DNA of 64,000 nt from Mesostigma viride (Eukaryota; Streptophyta; Mesostigmatophyceae; Mesostigmatales; Mesostigmataceae). The stretch's first letter is position 1, and each line of letters opens with the position of its first letter. The notes beneath the pieces were generated by a model. The model was not told the origin of the DNA. It saw only the letters and a list, made by a program, of their open reading frames with translations, and ran no database searches. A program made the position numbers and the translations under genes. This document shows positions 43,451-53,104 of this stretch, in pieces. The stretch lies in assembly GCA_009746045.1 (NCBI GenBank), contig RPFO01000026.1, forward strand, positions 2,723,065 to 2,787,064, written 5' to 3'.

Positions 43451-44264
43451 GTGGCCTATGTGGATCATAGGAACTGCACGGGCCCCTGTGACCACTATGA
43501 GACTTTGGCCAAGGCGTTGGCTGCACTCAACAGAGAGGAGGGGGAGGTGAGCTCTGAAGGCTATGTGGAGGAGGTCCTATCTCAGCTGCACACAAGCCTG
43601 TATGAGAGTGGCTCCCCTTTTTGTGGCTCATCTGCTGCATAGGATGTATGCATTGTCACCAGGACCTGAGATTGACATGAGGCCTGCTGAGGGGCCGGTC
43701 ATGCTGGCAGCCTTACCTGAGGCCTTGAAGGAGGCATTTACTCAGTTGCAGCCAGTGAGTATGGGAGAGGCTTCCTACATGGAGCTGTTGGAGTTTTCAG
43801 TTCAGAAGGGTGACTTTGATTTGGTTCCTTCTTCCTCCAGCTCTGCCAGAAGGTGTTTTCCTTTGGAGACTTCTAACCTCTTTTGCAATCCAGGGTTGCC
43901 CAAGTACACTGTGGAACTTAAGGTCCGTCAGACGCCACTAAGGGTGCTGGTGCCTCTGATAGGTGCTAAGTGGTCGGTGGTCAAGACCTTTCTGCAGTTC
44001 TGGTGGGCGTACAGATCATGGGTGAGCAGGCACAAGACGTCCTCTACTTGGGTGATGGACCCTGAGAGTCAGTCTGTGGTGCTCCTCTCCTATCCAGGGG
44101 CATGCCTTCGCTATGCTGCCCAGATGGTGGCAGGAGCTGCTGAGACTTGCGTGGTGTTGCAGGTCAGCAGGAACTGGCCAGAGTTGGCCCACATGGTGGA
44201 GCAGTTTCCCATGTGTGGACTCAAGGGCAAGGATGGCCTGAATGGGGATTGGTATAGCCTGTGA
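43451..44264 (+). CDS. G2 3' ORF of unknown function (one frameshift)
   Basis: Two overlapping frames (43451-43642 and 43563-44264) appear to be one coding region of about 270 codons with a shift near 43620. Segments include LAKALAALNREEGEVSSEGY, LPEALKEAFTQLQPVSMGEA, LPKYTVELKVRQTPLRVLVP, KTFLQFWWAYRSWVSRHKTS and LRYAAQMVAGAAETCVVLQV. I recognise no domain. It ends about 360 bp before the 3' LTR, where LTR elements sometimes carry extra or captured genes. It is better preserved than everything upstream, which suggests later acquisition or constraint. Confidence 0.5.
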
Positions 44265-44626
44265 GGAACAGGGCTGAGAAGGAAAGGGGGCTTTGGATTG
44301 TGGTGTGAGGGGGGGATTCCAGGATGGATGATGGGGGGGCTCCATTCCAGTTCTGATGTTTCAGTCCAGAGTTCCAGAATTCCAGAATGATGACGGGATG
44401 ACTTCCTGTATTGCTGTGTTTATCTGGGCTTGTAGTGGATAAGGATGTGACTTGTCTTCTTTAAGCACCTGTGACTAGATGTTTATGAGATAGGAGGCCC
44501 TGGCTTCAGGGATGTAAAAACCCACCTGCTTTTCCCAAGAGATGGTGGATTTCTGTTCAGTGTCACTCCTCCTTAAAGAGTAGTTGATTTTGGGGAACTG
44601 GTGGTTCCAGTCTTGAGGGGGAGATA

Positions 44627-45340
44627 TGTAACAAGCAAAATTGACTTTGTTGTTACATCCTTTGTTTTGTGAATGTTTGACTTTTATTCGAGGACTTTTG
44701 GATCAGTATTGGGAAAGTTATGAGGTTTCCAAGAAGGCGGTACTTGAAACTTGTACTTTGTCAGCCGACTGTTAGAAGCCCTTATTGGTCGTGGCCTGAT
44801 CCACGTGGGGTTATAGTTTGTTGGTCGGTACTACCAAGTCTTAAATGTTCCTTTGGGACTTTGGTGCTTACTACAGATTCAGGATCTCATGTACAGATTC
44901 TGCCAGGCTGTTGGCGTTGTTGTTCTGTTTTGTGTGACTAGGATGGATACGAGGATCTTGTTTAGAATTCCATGATTTTGATTGGTTCTCTTCAGGCTAA
45001 GGTTGAGGCATGCTCGACAAGCACGTCGATATCAAGGACGTGGGGTCGCCATTGTTGCAACGTTGGTTTTGATTCATCATGGTATAATAAAGCTTGTCTT
45101 TGTTGTCCATTCATAAGAGCCCCTTGGCTATAGACGTCCTTCAGTTCCACAGAGGTCGTCTATACACGAGCTTGTCTTTGTGTCTACAAGGGGTTGTGAT
45201 TCCCTAAATCACGCGCTGTGGAATTTCCATCTCAACGTTGCTCGGATACTTGAAGTTCTGCAACTCAAGAAAGCAACCCAGGTAAAAGATCTTTCATATT
45301 GGACTGTGGATGATGCTGATGATCATTTTTAGTCGTTACA
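44627..45340 (+). repeat. G2 3' LTR
   Basis: 714 bp, matching 37383-38095 closely. It is followed by AGAAA and then the CACTA right subterminal array. Confidence 0.88.
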
Positions 45341-45345
45341 AGAAA

Positions 45346-45601
45346 CTTCTCATTTTTCTCATTTTTCTCATTTTTCTCACTTTTTCTCACCCATTCTCAC
45401 CTTTTTTCTCACTTTAGGGTTTTTTCTCACCCCAATCTCACCAAAACCCCCTTTTTCTCACCAAAATCTCACCCTGGTGAGATTTTGTTGCTAGTGTTTG
45501 CGGGAAAAAATTGAGATTTTTCTCAATTTTCTCAAAAAATTCTCACAAAGGGTGAGAAAATTGAGGGTTTTGAGAAAATTCTCAGAATCTGAGTTCCTAG
45601 T

Positions 45602-45602
<1 letters not shown>
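45346..45602. repeat. CACTA right end with TTTCTCAC subterminal repeats
   Basis: Dense TTTCTCA/TTCTCACC repeats, the reverse complement of the left-end motif, ending in GAGTTCCTAGTG, the complement of CACTAGGAACTC. The CATGCC array resumes at 45603. Confidence 0.8.
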
Positions 45603-45645
<43 letters not shown>

Positions 45646-45779
45646 GGTTTACGGTGTGACGAGCTATGGATGCCGAGAATGCTCATACCTTGTACATCCG
45701 GGCATGAAATTTGGTCGGGTAAATTGCAGTAGACGCGCCTTTTGATGACGAACACGATGATGTAATTTGCGGCCGCCAT
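45603..45779 (-). pseudogene. Gly-Met repeat ORF, putative N-terminal piece
   Basis: Minus-strand ORF from an ATG at 45779: about 45 non-repetitive codons (MAAANYIIVFVIKRR, then a segment with CNLPDQISCPDVQG) run into (GM)n at about 45645. With the CACTA element and A1 removed this would join the pieces at 33125-33684 and 23315-23648 into one Gly-Met-rich frame with unique sequence at both ends. Whether it was a real gene cannot be decided from sequence alone. Confidence 0.4.
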
Positions 45780-46199
45780 CTCCCAAGATTTAGCGCGATA
45801 TCATAAAACGCAGCACAGGCAGGGTTCGTATTTGCCGGAAACTAGCCATGGCGGAATCACCGTCAGCCGCCTCCCATTCCCCCGCCGATGGGGAGGACTC
45901 ATGCAGCGCCTCACACCATTACGCAACTAGTCGACGCTGTGGACACCATTGCGACACAGCCACCGGCCAACGCGGCAGCCATTACCGCCTCCTCCAAGCG
46001 GCTTAAAGAATGCATGACCGCTATATACCGCAAAACGAAAGTCCGCAGCAGGCAGCCTGTCATGGTTTCAAAAATACTTCGCCCTGTACCTGCTTTCTGG
46101 TGCCCTTGAATACATTGGTCGCCGTCCCAGCTTGCTGCTTAGTTGTCATGGCCTTCATTTGCCCACTTAAAACGGCATGGTCCACTTCGTCAAGATCAA
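45780..46199 (+). other. Spacer with short plus-strand ORF
   Basis: An ORF at 45888-46109 reads ITQLVDAVDTIATQPPANAA then ITASSKRLKECMTAIYRKTK in a coding-like composition, and an upstream ATG at 45849 (MAESPSAASHSPADGED) is in another frame. This could be the start of a transposon gene divergent from the minus-strand zinc-finger ORF. No family recognised. Confidence 0.3.
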
Positions 46200-46559
46200 G
46201 GTCAACTTCCAATCTGCATGGCCATGTCGCGTGCTAGAAGGGCCCTGTCCTCAGCATCCCGCTGTTCATCTTCTTCCCCATCAGAGTGGGCTTCTTTGTC
46301 ATTAGCAGCCCTCTTGTCAATTCCTTTCGCGCTATCAAGCTGATTGCCCAGGTCATCCGGAGCGACTTAATTTCGGCTCCTTCGTATCGCTGCAGCATTC
46401 CTTGCACAGAATTTTCTGTCCAAAACCTTCTTCTCCCACGCCGACGCCACAAAAAACATGCATCCACTTGCCGCATGTGCACTTGTGGACTGAGCCAGTC
46501 ATGTTTCCGCAACCACCCCCGCATAATTGCATGGTTTCGGTGCCCATTGTGGCAGCCAT
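46200..46559 (-). pseudogene. Zinc-finger ORF of an unassigned DNA transposon, N-terminal
   Basis: From the ATG at 46559 (68-codon frame to 46353): MQLCGGGCGNMTGSVHKCTC, then GKWMHVFCGVGVGEEGFGQK and LCKECC, a C-x3-C...H-x-C-x-C-x4-H-x2-C...C-x2-C pattern resembling a treble-clef or PHD-like finger. After a frame change the region down to about 46200 encodes an acidic segment (AHSDGEEDEQRDAEDRALL). A second, less complete copy of the ORF start is at about 60053-59937. The 5' flank of both copies is the conserved repeat listed separately. Confidence 0.45.
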
Positions 46560-46989
46560 TTCCGCTTGTTCTCACCCACCGAGCTCACCGTGTTCAACAG
46601 TTGCTTTCACCTGTTTGAATTCGAAGTGCAGTGCAGTCCGTTAAACCCAAAATGCTAAGCACGCATAAATGCCTCGCTACAACGGTAGTTGCGACTGATG
46701 CGCGGCTGTTCAGAAAGGACGGCGAATCCAAAAGTGCCTAGGCAAATCTAAAAATGCCTAGGCATTTTTATTGCGACCAATTCGTTGCTGTTCAGATCTA
46801 GTTCACGGAAAAAATGCCTAGTAGGCTTTTTTAGATTTGAGATCTAGTCCTGCCTAGGCGAATCCAAAAGTGCCTAGGCATTTTTCGATTTAATTGCCGT
46901 AGTTCCTGAACAAGCCGCGCGTTGCGCGCCGAAAGTTTGCTCACTTGAATGCTTGTCCAACTGAGCAAACTTGCGGCCACCAACTCCTG
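46470..46989 (-). repeat. Repeat Y, copy 1: DNA-transposon end with CCTAGGCA repeats
   Basis: 520 bp matching 59937-60477 at high identity. It contains several palindromic TGCCTAGGCATTTTT-type repeats and ends CAACTCCTG. On the minus strand it would be the 5' end and promoter of the zinc-finger ORF, starting CAGGAGTTG. It abuts the A3 integrase at 46990 without a visible A3 LTR or gag on this side. Confidence 0.65.
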
Positions 46990-49370
46990 ACTGGCTTGCT
47001 CACCAGCTGCACTTAGCCATGGGTCATGAAACAGTGGCTGAGGATCTGGCCAAACGCCTGGGGGGTAGTAGCATGGAAAAAACACTCAGGAATGCAGTAA
47101 AACTGGCTAGACAACACTGTCAAGAATGTCAGTTTAACAGCCCCAAACCTCAAAAATGGCATACTGCAACTCCTTCCACCACTAGAGGCATGCATGATAG
47201 TGGGGGATGTAATGCACATCAACAAGGATGCCCAACCCTACCTGATCCTACTAAAAGACTCATGGTCCAGGTTCACAGTCATGGAACCACTACCTGGCAT
47301 GTCAGCAGGGCAACTGCGTGTTGCACTCATGATTCATGCTTTACCCAGATTCTATCCAGTTGACAGAATTTTGCTTGATCAACAATTTTCTTGTCTGACT
47401 GACCTGAAAGGGTGTGAAGCGATAGAGATTGCTGGGCTGGAAGATCATGAAGGTCAGGGGGTCATTGAAAGAACCATCAGATCTGTCAAAACCCTACTAG
47501 CTAAAAGTCCCTCCAAGGATGCTACTTCAGGGGTCTATTGTGACAGGGCACTCTGGTGTCATGAAATGTGCACAACCCTAAACATGAGACCTGTCCTGCA
47601 CATGCCAAGTGGGGTGAGGTAATCCCAGCAGGACTGCAGGCAGGCGTATATCCCCCAGAGGTGATAGCACCGACTGTACAACACTGCACGTGCACAAACC
47701 TCAGCAAAACTGGCAGAAAAAGATAAAACCCATCCCAGGCCAGTATTCCAAAAAGGTGATCACGTCCTCTATTACAAGGAAAACAGCTTTGGTAAGGTTG
47801 GAACTTGGCTAGGTCCATGCAGTTACCATCCGTGGATTTACCAAAAATGGCAAGACAGTGGATGTCAAGCACAATAATATCAATGGAAAGCGTCACAGGG
47901 TGAGCTGTCATAGAAGATTAAGAAGTATCATTCTCCCATGGCAGACGTGCCTGGGGAAGAGTCTTTAAGCATGGACTCACCGCTACTTCTATCTGGCGAC
48001 TCCAGCATGACCAGCAGTACCAATGAGCCACCTTCCACTGCTGTTGACAGCACCACAGCACCCTCTGTGAACCCTTCCACCCTCCGTGAAGCCGGCCGGG
48101 CCCACTTCACAACCTAGCTGGGGATTGCTTAACCAGGCATGAGGTAGCTGGTCTAGAAGCATATCAGACCCAAGGCAACAACCCGTCTGCCAAGCCTCCC
48201 GCTCTGAGGTCACGATCAATTGGCAGTCGCCTTGCAAGCATTACACAGGTCACATAAGCAACAAGCTGCTGTGGCCGAAGGGCTGGCAAAAGTCTCAGCT
48301 GTGTGCACTATAGTCAGGACCCCTGGACCCTGGCAATAGACACTCAGGCACAGGTCACATGTGATCAGTGCAGAAGCCATCCCTGGTCTTGAGATTGCAG
48401 TCTGTTGCTCTGATTGCACCTTCTCCTTGGGCACGGGTGCAGGATTTCTTAGGCCAAAGCTCACTGGATGTAGTGGGACAAGTGTTGCTCCCTAGTCCCT
48501 ATTATACTTGGTATTCAGACGCCCTTCCAGGTGGTGGAAGGGTATTCTGGTAACACCTTGTTGGGGGAACCTTTTGTATCCTATCCTAGCTGGGGTGCTT
48601 ATCTCAGTCAGCTAATGAGCTCAGTATCACAGGGGTGCCTGCAGTTCCTCTGAATCCCTCTCTCCAGTATTGTCCCTGGTATGGATGCTGTCATCAAAGC
48701 ATGCAGTAAACACTCAATATGCACCACTGAGGGGAGATCCCTGATGTGGACAATTAGTTATAGTGCAAGGCATGCAGAATGTGGACAAGTCAGAGAAAAC
48801 CGATTCCTCCATCCCTCAGCCTTTGGGCTGGGTAAGTGGGACATAGCCATGCACTCACCCCAACAAATCTCCCACGTCATACAAGAATGCAAAACATAAA
48901 AAGGGTTCACCAAGTGGCTGTTGGCCATTGTCCACCAAGCCAGGCAGGAGTGGGTCCTGCCCAACCCCAAAACCCCTCAATATAAACCTCCTGTCACCCC
49001 TAAGTCATGGGAAGTGCCAGAGGGAGCAAAGAAGCTCAGATTAAAATTTTTTCTCAAACAAAAACCACAAAAAGTGGGCTCCCCCATTTTCCATGCCAGA
49101 CCATGTGTCACAGAATTAAAGAAGGGGACATCCACACTGCCAAAAGGGGAAACCTACACACCTGGGCTGCAACAAACCTCACTCAGGATCATGCTGTCCC
49201 TGTTCCTCCACAACCTCAATGCAGGCCAAGACTTTGTCTGCAAAGCCACTGATATAAAAAGGGCCTTCCTCAGGGGGGACTCAGAAAAGACTGAATCTGT
49301 GTGGAAAGGGAAGGTGTACGTGGTAGACACCCCAGCTGTGTGGAAACCTTACATTGATGAGCCCCACCTT
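46990..49370 (+). pseudogene. A3 integrase, protease-like and RT start (frameshifted)
   Basis: Integrase zinc domain LAHQLHLAMGHETVAED...ARQHCQECQ, core with IVGDVMH (first Asp), RILLDQQFSC (second Asp) and GQGVIERTIR (Glu), again 29 residues apart. The C-terminal barrel lies around 47740-47920 in shifted frames. Protease-like LAIDTQAQV (Asp codon 48339-48341). Linker with ENRFLHPSAFGLGKWDIA, then RT FHARPCVTELKKG, VCKATDIKRAFLRGD and VWKPYIDEP to the A2 insertion. At least five frame changes. Confidence 0.78.
49366..49370. repeat. A2 target-site duplication, left copy
   Basis: ACCTT, repeated at 56876-56880 directly after the A2 3' LTR. Confidence 0.85.
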
Positions 49371-49777
49371 AGTTATAGTCTAAGTCTCCCGCCTGTAGCC
49401 TAAGTGGACACGTGCCAGCACCGCCGGCGCCCAATTGGGTACTGGGACGGTGCTGGACTAGAGCAGTCGTGGCATGGACACGTGGCTAGACTCAGTATGT
49501 GATGAGCCGGTACTACCTCAGTACCGGGACTGTAGTTGTCATGTTGTTAGGACTGACTAGATCAGGTTGTAACTGAGTAACTGATAGGCCAGTCCGTCCA
49601 GGATCATGCAGTAAGTTAGGCTTAACTTACGCAAAGTCTGGTCAGCCGCAAGTGACGGCTGACCAGCGGTATATGTGCCATTCTATCCTAATGCCAAGGT
49701 GTCTCGTCGTCTCCACACTGGCCATTTGGCATCGTCTGTGTGCACTGAGTTTCCCAAGCTCTCAGCCTGCACTAACT
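49371..49777 (+). repeat. A2 5' LTR
   Basis: 407 bp, AGTTATAGTC...GCACTAACT. It differs from the 3' LTR mainly by small indels. It is followed by TGCATTAAAAAGC in the primer-site position, which resembles no tRNA I can name. Confidence 0.88.
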
Positions 49778-49873
49778 TGCATTAAAAAGCACTCCGTGAG
49801 GTGTGCATTTTTGACGACGAGCAAACAAGCGTTATTCACAACCCGGTTTTCTACACCCAATTTTTTTTTTTAA

Positions 49874-52640
49874 TGTCTTCTAACCCAAACGCTAACAAGG
49901 GCAAGGCTCCGATGTATCCCAGGAGCCGGTCCAGCTCTCCGACGTCCTCGTCGTCGGGGACGTCAGACTCTGAGCTCGCCGCTCAGGCAGAGATCGAGCG
50001 GGCGGCTCGGAGCTTCAATCAGTCCATGGAGGCTGACCCGTCGACGTCGGGGACGTCCTCCTCGGGCCACTGGTCCGAGGGTTCTTACAGCAGCGTTGTG
50101 CTGCGAGTGCCCCTGTATCCGCAGGGGAGGGGATCCACGCCCGTGTGGTCAACAGGCCGAGGGGTCCTCCTTACGCCCCGACAGCTGCAGCGGCGGGGGC
50201 GGGACCTTCGGCACCTCCTGCAGAGGAGGAGTCTATGGAGCTGTATGGGCTTCAGCCTGGTTCCTCAGCCGAGGAGCAGGACGACGCCCGTTCGCGGCAG
50301 GTGGCTGCGGATGAAGGCTTCGCTCGGGCGATGGCTGAGCGCGAGGAGCGGGAGCTTCGGCGCGCGGACACGCACGCTCGTGCTCGCGCCCAGCAGCGGG
50401 CGGATGCTGAGAACGTGCGTCGGGCGTTGTTTCGCAGTGATGTGGCTTCTGGCGAGGAGCAGTTTGAGGTGATGCGTCGGGGGGACCTTGCATGTTTTAA
50501 AAGTCTGCGTCGGTCTCGTGAGCCGAAGGTACACCTAGGTGTGCATCAGGAGTCGGAGTTCTCTTTGACAGGTCCGTCGGGGGCATCTGCTGAGGACGAG
50601 ATCCTCATGACCCCGGCAATGGTGGCGCGGGAGCGTGAGGCGCAGAAGCGCATGGAGACATTCACAGCCGACAAGCTCCGTCGGCAGGCGCGGAGGGCCG
50701 CGGCAGAGGCGAAGAAGGAGCGCGAGCAGGCGGAGCGGGAGAGGCAGGTTGCGCTGGCGGAGCGCATCAAGCTCAAAATGTCGATCACCCAGGTGCGCCG
50801 GGACCGGATGGTCCGCGAACTCAGGGTATGGAAAAAGGCGCAGGCGATGAAGCTGCAGCGTATGGCTGAGATGGAGGCGCCTGGCAGGCAGGAGGCGCAG
50901 GAGCGTTACCGACGCTCGCTGGCACGGTGGGAAGCCAATGTGGGCAGGATGGAGGAGCGTATCCTGAAGCAGCGACGACGCATGATCAAGCATGCACGTA
51001 AGACAGCGGTGAGGGGACCGCTTGGTGAAGCGGTGAGAGCCGAGTTTGGCCTTGGGCCGGATGAGGATGTTTCTGCAAGCCAAATGTTTTATTATTTGTC
51101 GCAACCCAAGAAGACCATCACCAACCGTGATGGCACTGCCGCACGCACGCGTGTTTACAGGCAGCCTGGTGAAGCCGGACCGTCTAACCTGTCCAACAGG
51201 GAGGACATCATCGATCAGCTTCAGCTGGCGCAAGCCATGCTGGAAGCGATACCCGCTGTCTCCCGAGGCAGCAGGGAGTTGGCCGACACGGTGGCCAGGC
51301 TGGTGGCATCGCTGAAGCCGGCCAAGCGCAGGGCGCAGGCAGAGGCATGCGCACCCAGCCAAAGCGGAGGAGGGACGAGGGGGCGGATGGCGGGAGAGGG
51401 GGGGCAACCAGGGCGGGGTAGGACACGGCACCCAGGAGTCTGCACCAACACGGCACGAGGGCGGGGAGCGGCAGCAGCAGCAGCAGCAACAGCAACAGCA
51501 GCAGCAGCAGCAGCCGCCTGCAGGAACGACACAACCTCCAACATGGCCTTGTGTAGGCCCAGGTTTGATCCAAAAAAGAAAGAGGACAAGCTAGTGTTTC
51601 CGGGTTTGCCAGAGGGCCATACCCAGGACGAAGCTAGGGAGTGGTTGTTTAAGTTGTCACATGCATATGCTAGTGACAATGTCCGTGATTGGTTTGCCTC
51701 CTACGTGCGTCCACACCCATCCATCAATCTGCCAAGCCTATCCAGCAGTTGGTACAATTGTACCAAAAGCGTGCCAGCAGCGGGGTAGACGTGGCAGAAA
51801 ATGTGTTGTGGGCGCAGTTCATGGTTGATCTTAGGGCACTTGTTACCACGGGGGAGCACTTAGAAGTGCTTAAGGGCTTCCAGTGGATAGAGGCCTATAA
51901 GGTCAATAAGCGTGACTATGTGAGTGACAACAAAAAGTATGTCATGTACATAGAGGGGATGAGGAGCTGAAGAAGCTCAATGCCAAGTACCTAGTACACC
52001 TATGGCTACAAAAGGCAGAACTGGACCCTACCACCCTGTCAGTAATCCTGGCAGGTCTGAAGGATAAGTGGGAGGACTTCAGGAAGGCAATGGCCTATGT
52101 GCAGCAATGCCTAGAGCCGTTTGCTGCTGCAGCCAAGGATGTAAAGGTGAAGCAGGTAAAGGGGGAGGAAGCCTCAGGTACGGGGCTCTCCAAGAAGCAG
52201 ATGCAGTCGCTGGTGGCCCAGGTAAAGGCGGTAATGGGGGGGATAAAAACAAAAACAACAAAAGTGGGGGAGGTGGAAACAAGGGGGGGGAAGAATAACA
52301 ATAACAAAAACAGAAAACAAAGTGGGGGAGCTAGCAAGCCAGGGGTGCTAAGCCAGCAGGGGGGGACAAGAGGTTGCCTCATGACCCCACCAAACATTGC
52401 ACTAGGTGCCTTTGTAAGGGGCACCTAAAAGATGATTGCTGGAAGGGCAAACCCGACTATGGTTCTGACGTTGATGTTTGTCCTGGATGCTGGAAAACAC
52501 GTCACCCCATTGCAGCAGGAGCGCGCTGCACGGCTCCCAGGCACAACAAGACACGCCAGGGCGCTACAACCGCGCGGGGGCGGCAGACCAGGGAGACTCC
52601 TGTAAGCTACCCTCACCATTTTTCACAAATGGTTTCCTGT
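49874..52640 (+). pseudogene. A2 Gag with coiled coil and zinc knuckle (frameshifted)
   Basis: Likely start ATG 49874 (MSSNPNANKGKAPMYP), rich in Ser. A frameshift near 50130-50160 leads to the frame 50145-51788: a long charged helical region (REREAQKRMETFTADKLRRQ onward, Lys/Arg/Glu/Ala heptad-like, about 51 residues into the coiled part) and a CAG-encoded Ala/Gln run at 51470-51515. Then LVFPGLPEGHTQDEAREWLF and, after another shift, QLVQLYQKRASSGVDVAENV and FQWIEAYKVNKRDYVSDNKK form the capsid-like core. The end carries CTRCLCKGHLKDDC (about 52397-52438) and VCPGCWKTRHPIAAGARC. The latter resembles the second Cys/His block in A4. Confidence 0.7.
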
Positions 52641-53104
52641 TACCTTCTGTCTGCCAAGTGTTGCCTGAGTGTGATGATGTGGATTGGGAAGTGGCATATG
52701 ACATGACACTGTCACACATGATGCGTGACCCCACCATAGCTTCCCTTAGTGCAGCAGCAGAAAAGGTAATCACGTATGGTGCTCTAGCAGAGCAACTGCA
52801 CAAGGTTATGGGCCATGAGGCTGTGGCTGAAAGGCTAGCCAATAAAATACAAGGCCATGATCTGGAACAGATGTGCAGGCACGTACGTAAGCACTGTGAG
52901 CAATGTCAGCTATATGCTCCTAAGCCCAGAAAATGGCATGTGGCCACACCACCACTGGCTAGAGGCAAACTGGTTGGGGATGTTATACACGTGGTGAAGG
53001 ACACGGTATACTACCTAGTCATAAAGGATGCCTGGTCAAGGTTTGTGGTAGTGGAGCCCTGCCTGGGATGGATAAAGAGCAGCTGCACAGAGCTTTACAG
53101 ATAG
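52478..53104 (+). pseudogene. A2 integrase N-terminal part
   Basis: Contains the HHCC domain (LHKVMGHEAVAERL...VRKHCEQCQ) and the first catalytic Asp in VGDVIHVVK (codon 52979-52981). The frame is lost near 53060 by loss of one base within the block that reads EPLPGMDK in A1, and integrase resumes in the frame of the next ORF. The zinc knuckle and second Cys/His block overlap its start in another frame. Confidence 0.8.

Larger units (their letters stand above)
37383..45340 (+). mobile_element. G2: LTR retrotransposon in the CACTA element, interior degenerate
   Basis: LTRs 37383-38095 and 44627-45340 (about 713 bp) begin TGTAAC and end GTTACA; the target duplication is AGAAA (37378-37382 and 45341-45345). 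The left LTR is followed by TTGGTATCGGAGG, close to the TGGTATCAGAG initiator-Met primer site of many plant elements, and the right one is preceded by the purine tract ttgagggggagata. The interior keeps only shreds of coding, including a gypsy-type RT/RNase H junction near 42590-42690. LTRs show only about five substitutions or small indels, far fewer than the interior decay implies, so it probably moved as a non-autonomous element. Confidence 0.85.
33685..45602. mobile_element. CACTA (En/Spm-type) DNA transposon containing LTR element G2
   Basis: Both ends show CACTAGGAACTC as terminal inverted repeat (33685-33696, and its complement 45591-45602), extended imperfectly by about 13 more bases ending TGAGAAT. 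The flanks are the CATGCC array on both sides; with a 2-bp duplication CA the array is restored exactly. Just inside each end there are dense subterminal repeats of GTGAGAAA (33708-34030, plus strand) and its complement TTTCTCAC (45346-45590), the arrangement known for transposase binding in CACTA elements. Without the 7.96-kb G2 insertion the element is about 3.95 kb. I find no intact transposase, so it is probably non-autonomous. Confidence 0.8.

Noticed and set aside
46831-47085. Minus ORF over the repeat Y/A3 junction as a gene
   Set aside because: It spans two unrelated sequences and is a shadow of the A3 integrase frame.
51221-51679. Leu/Ala-rich minus ORFs opposite A2 Gag
   Set aside because: Shadow frames of a CAG-repeat and GC-rich gag; no motif and no start context.
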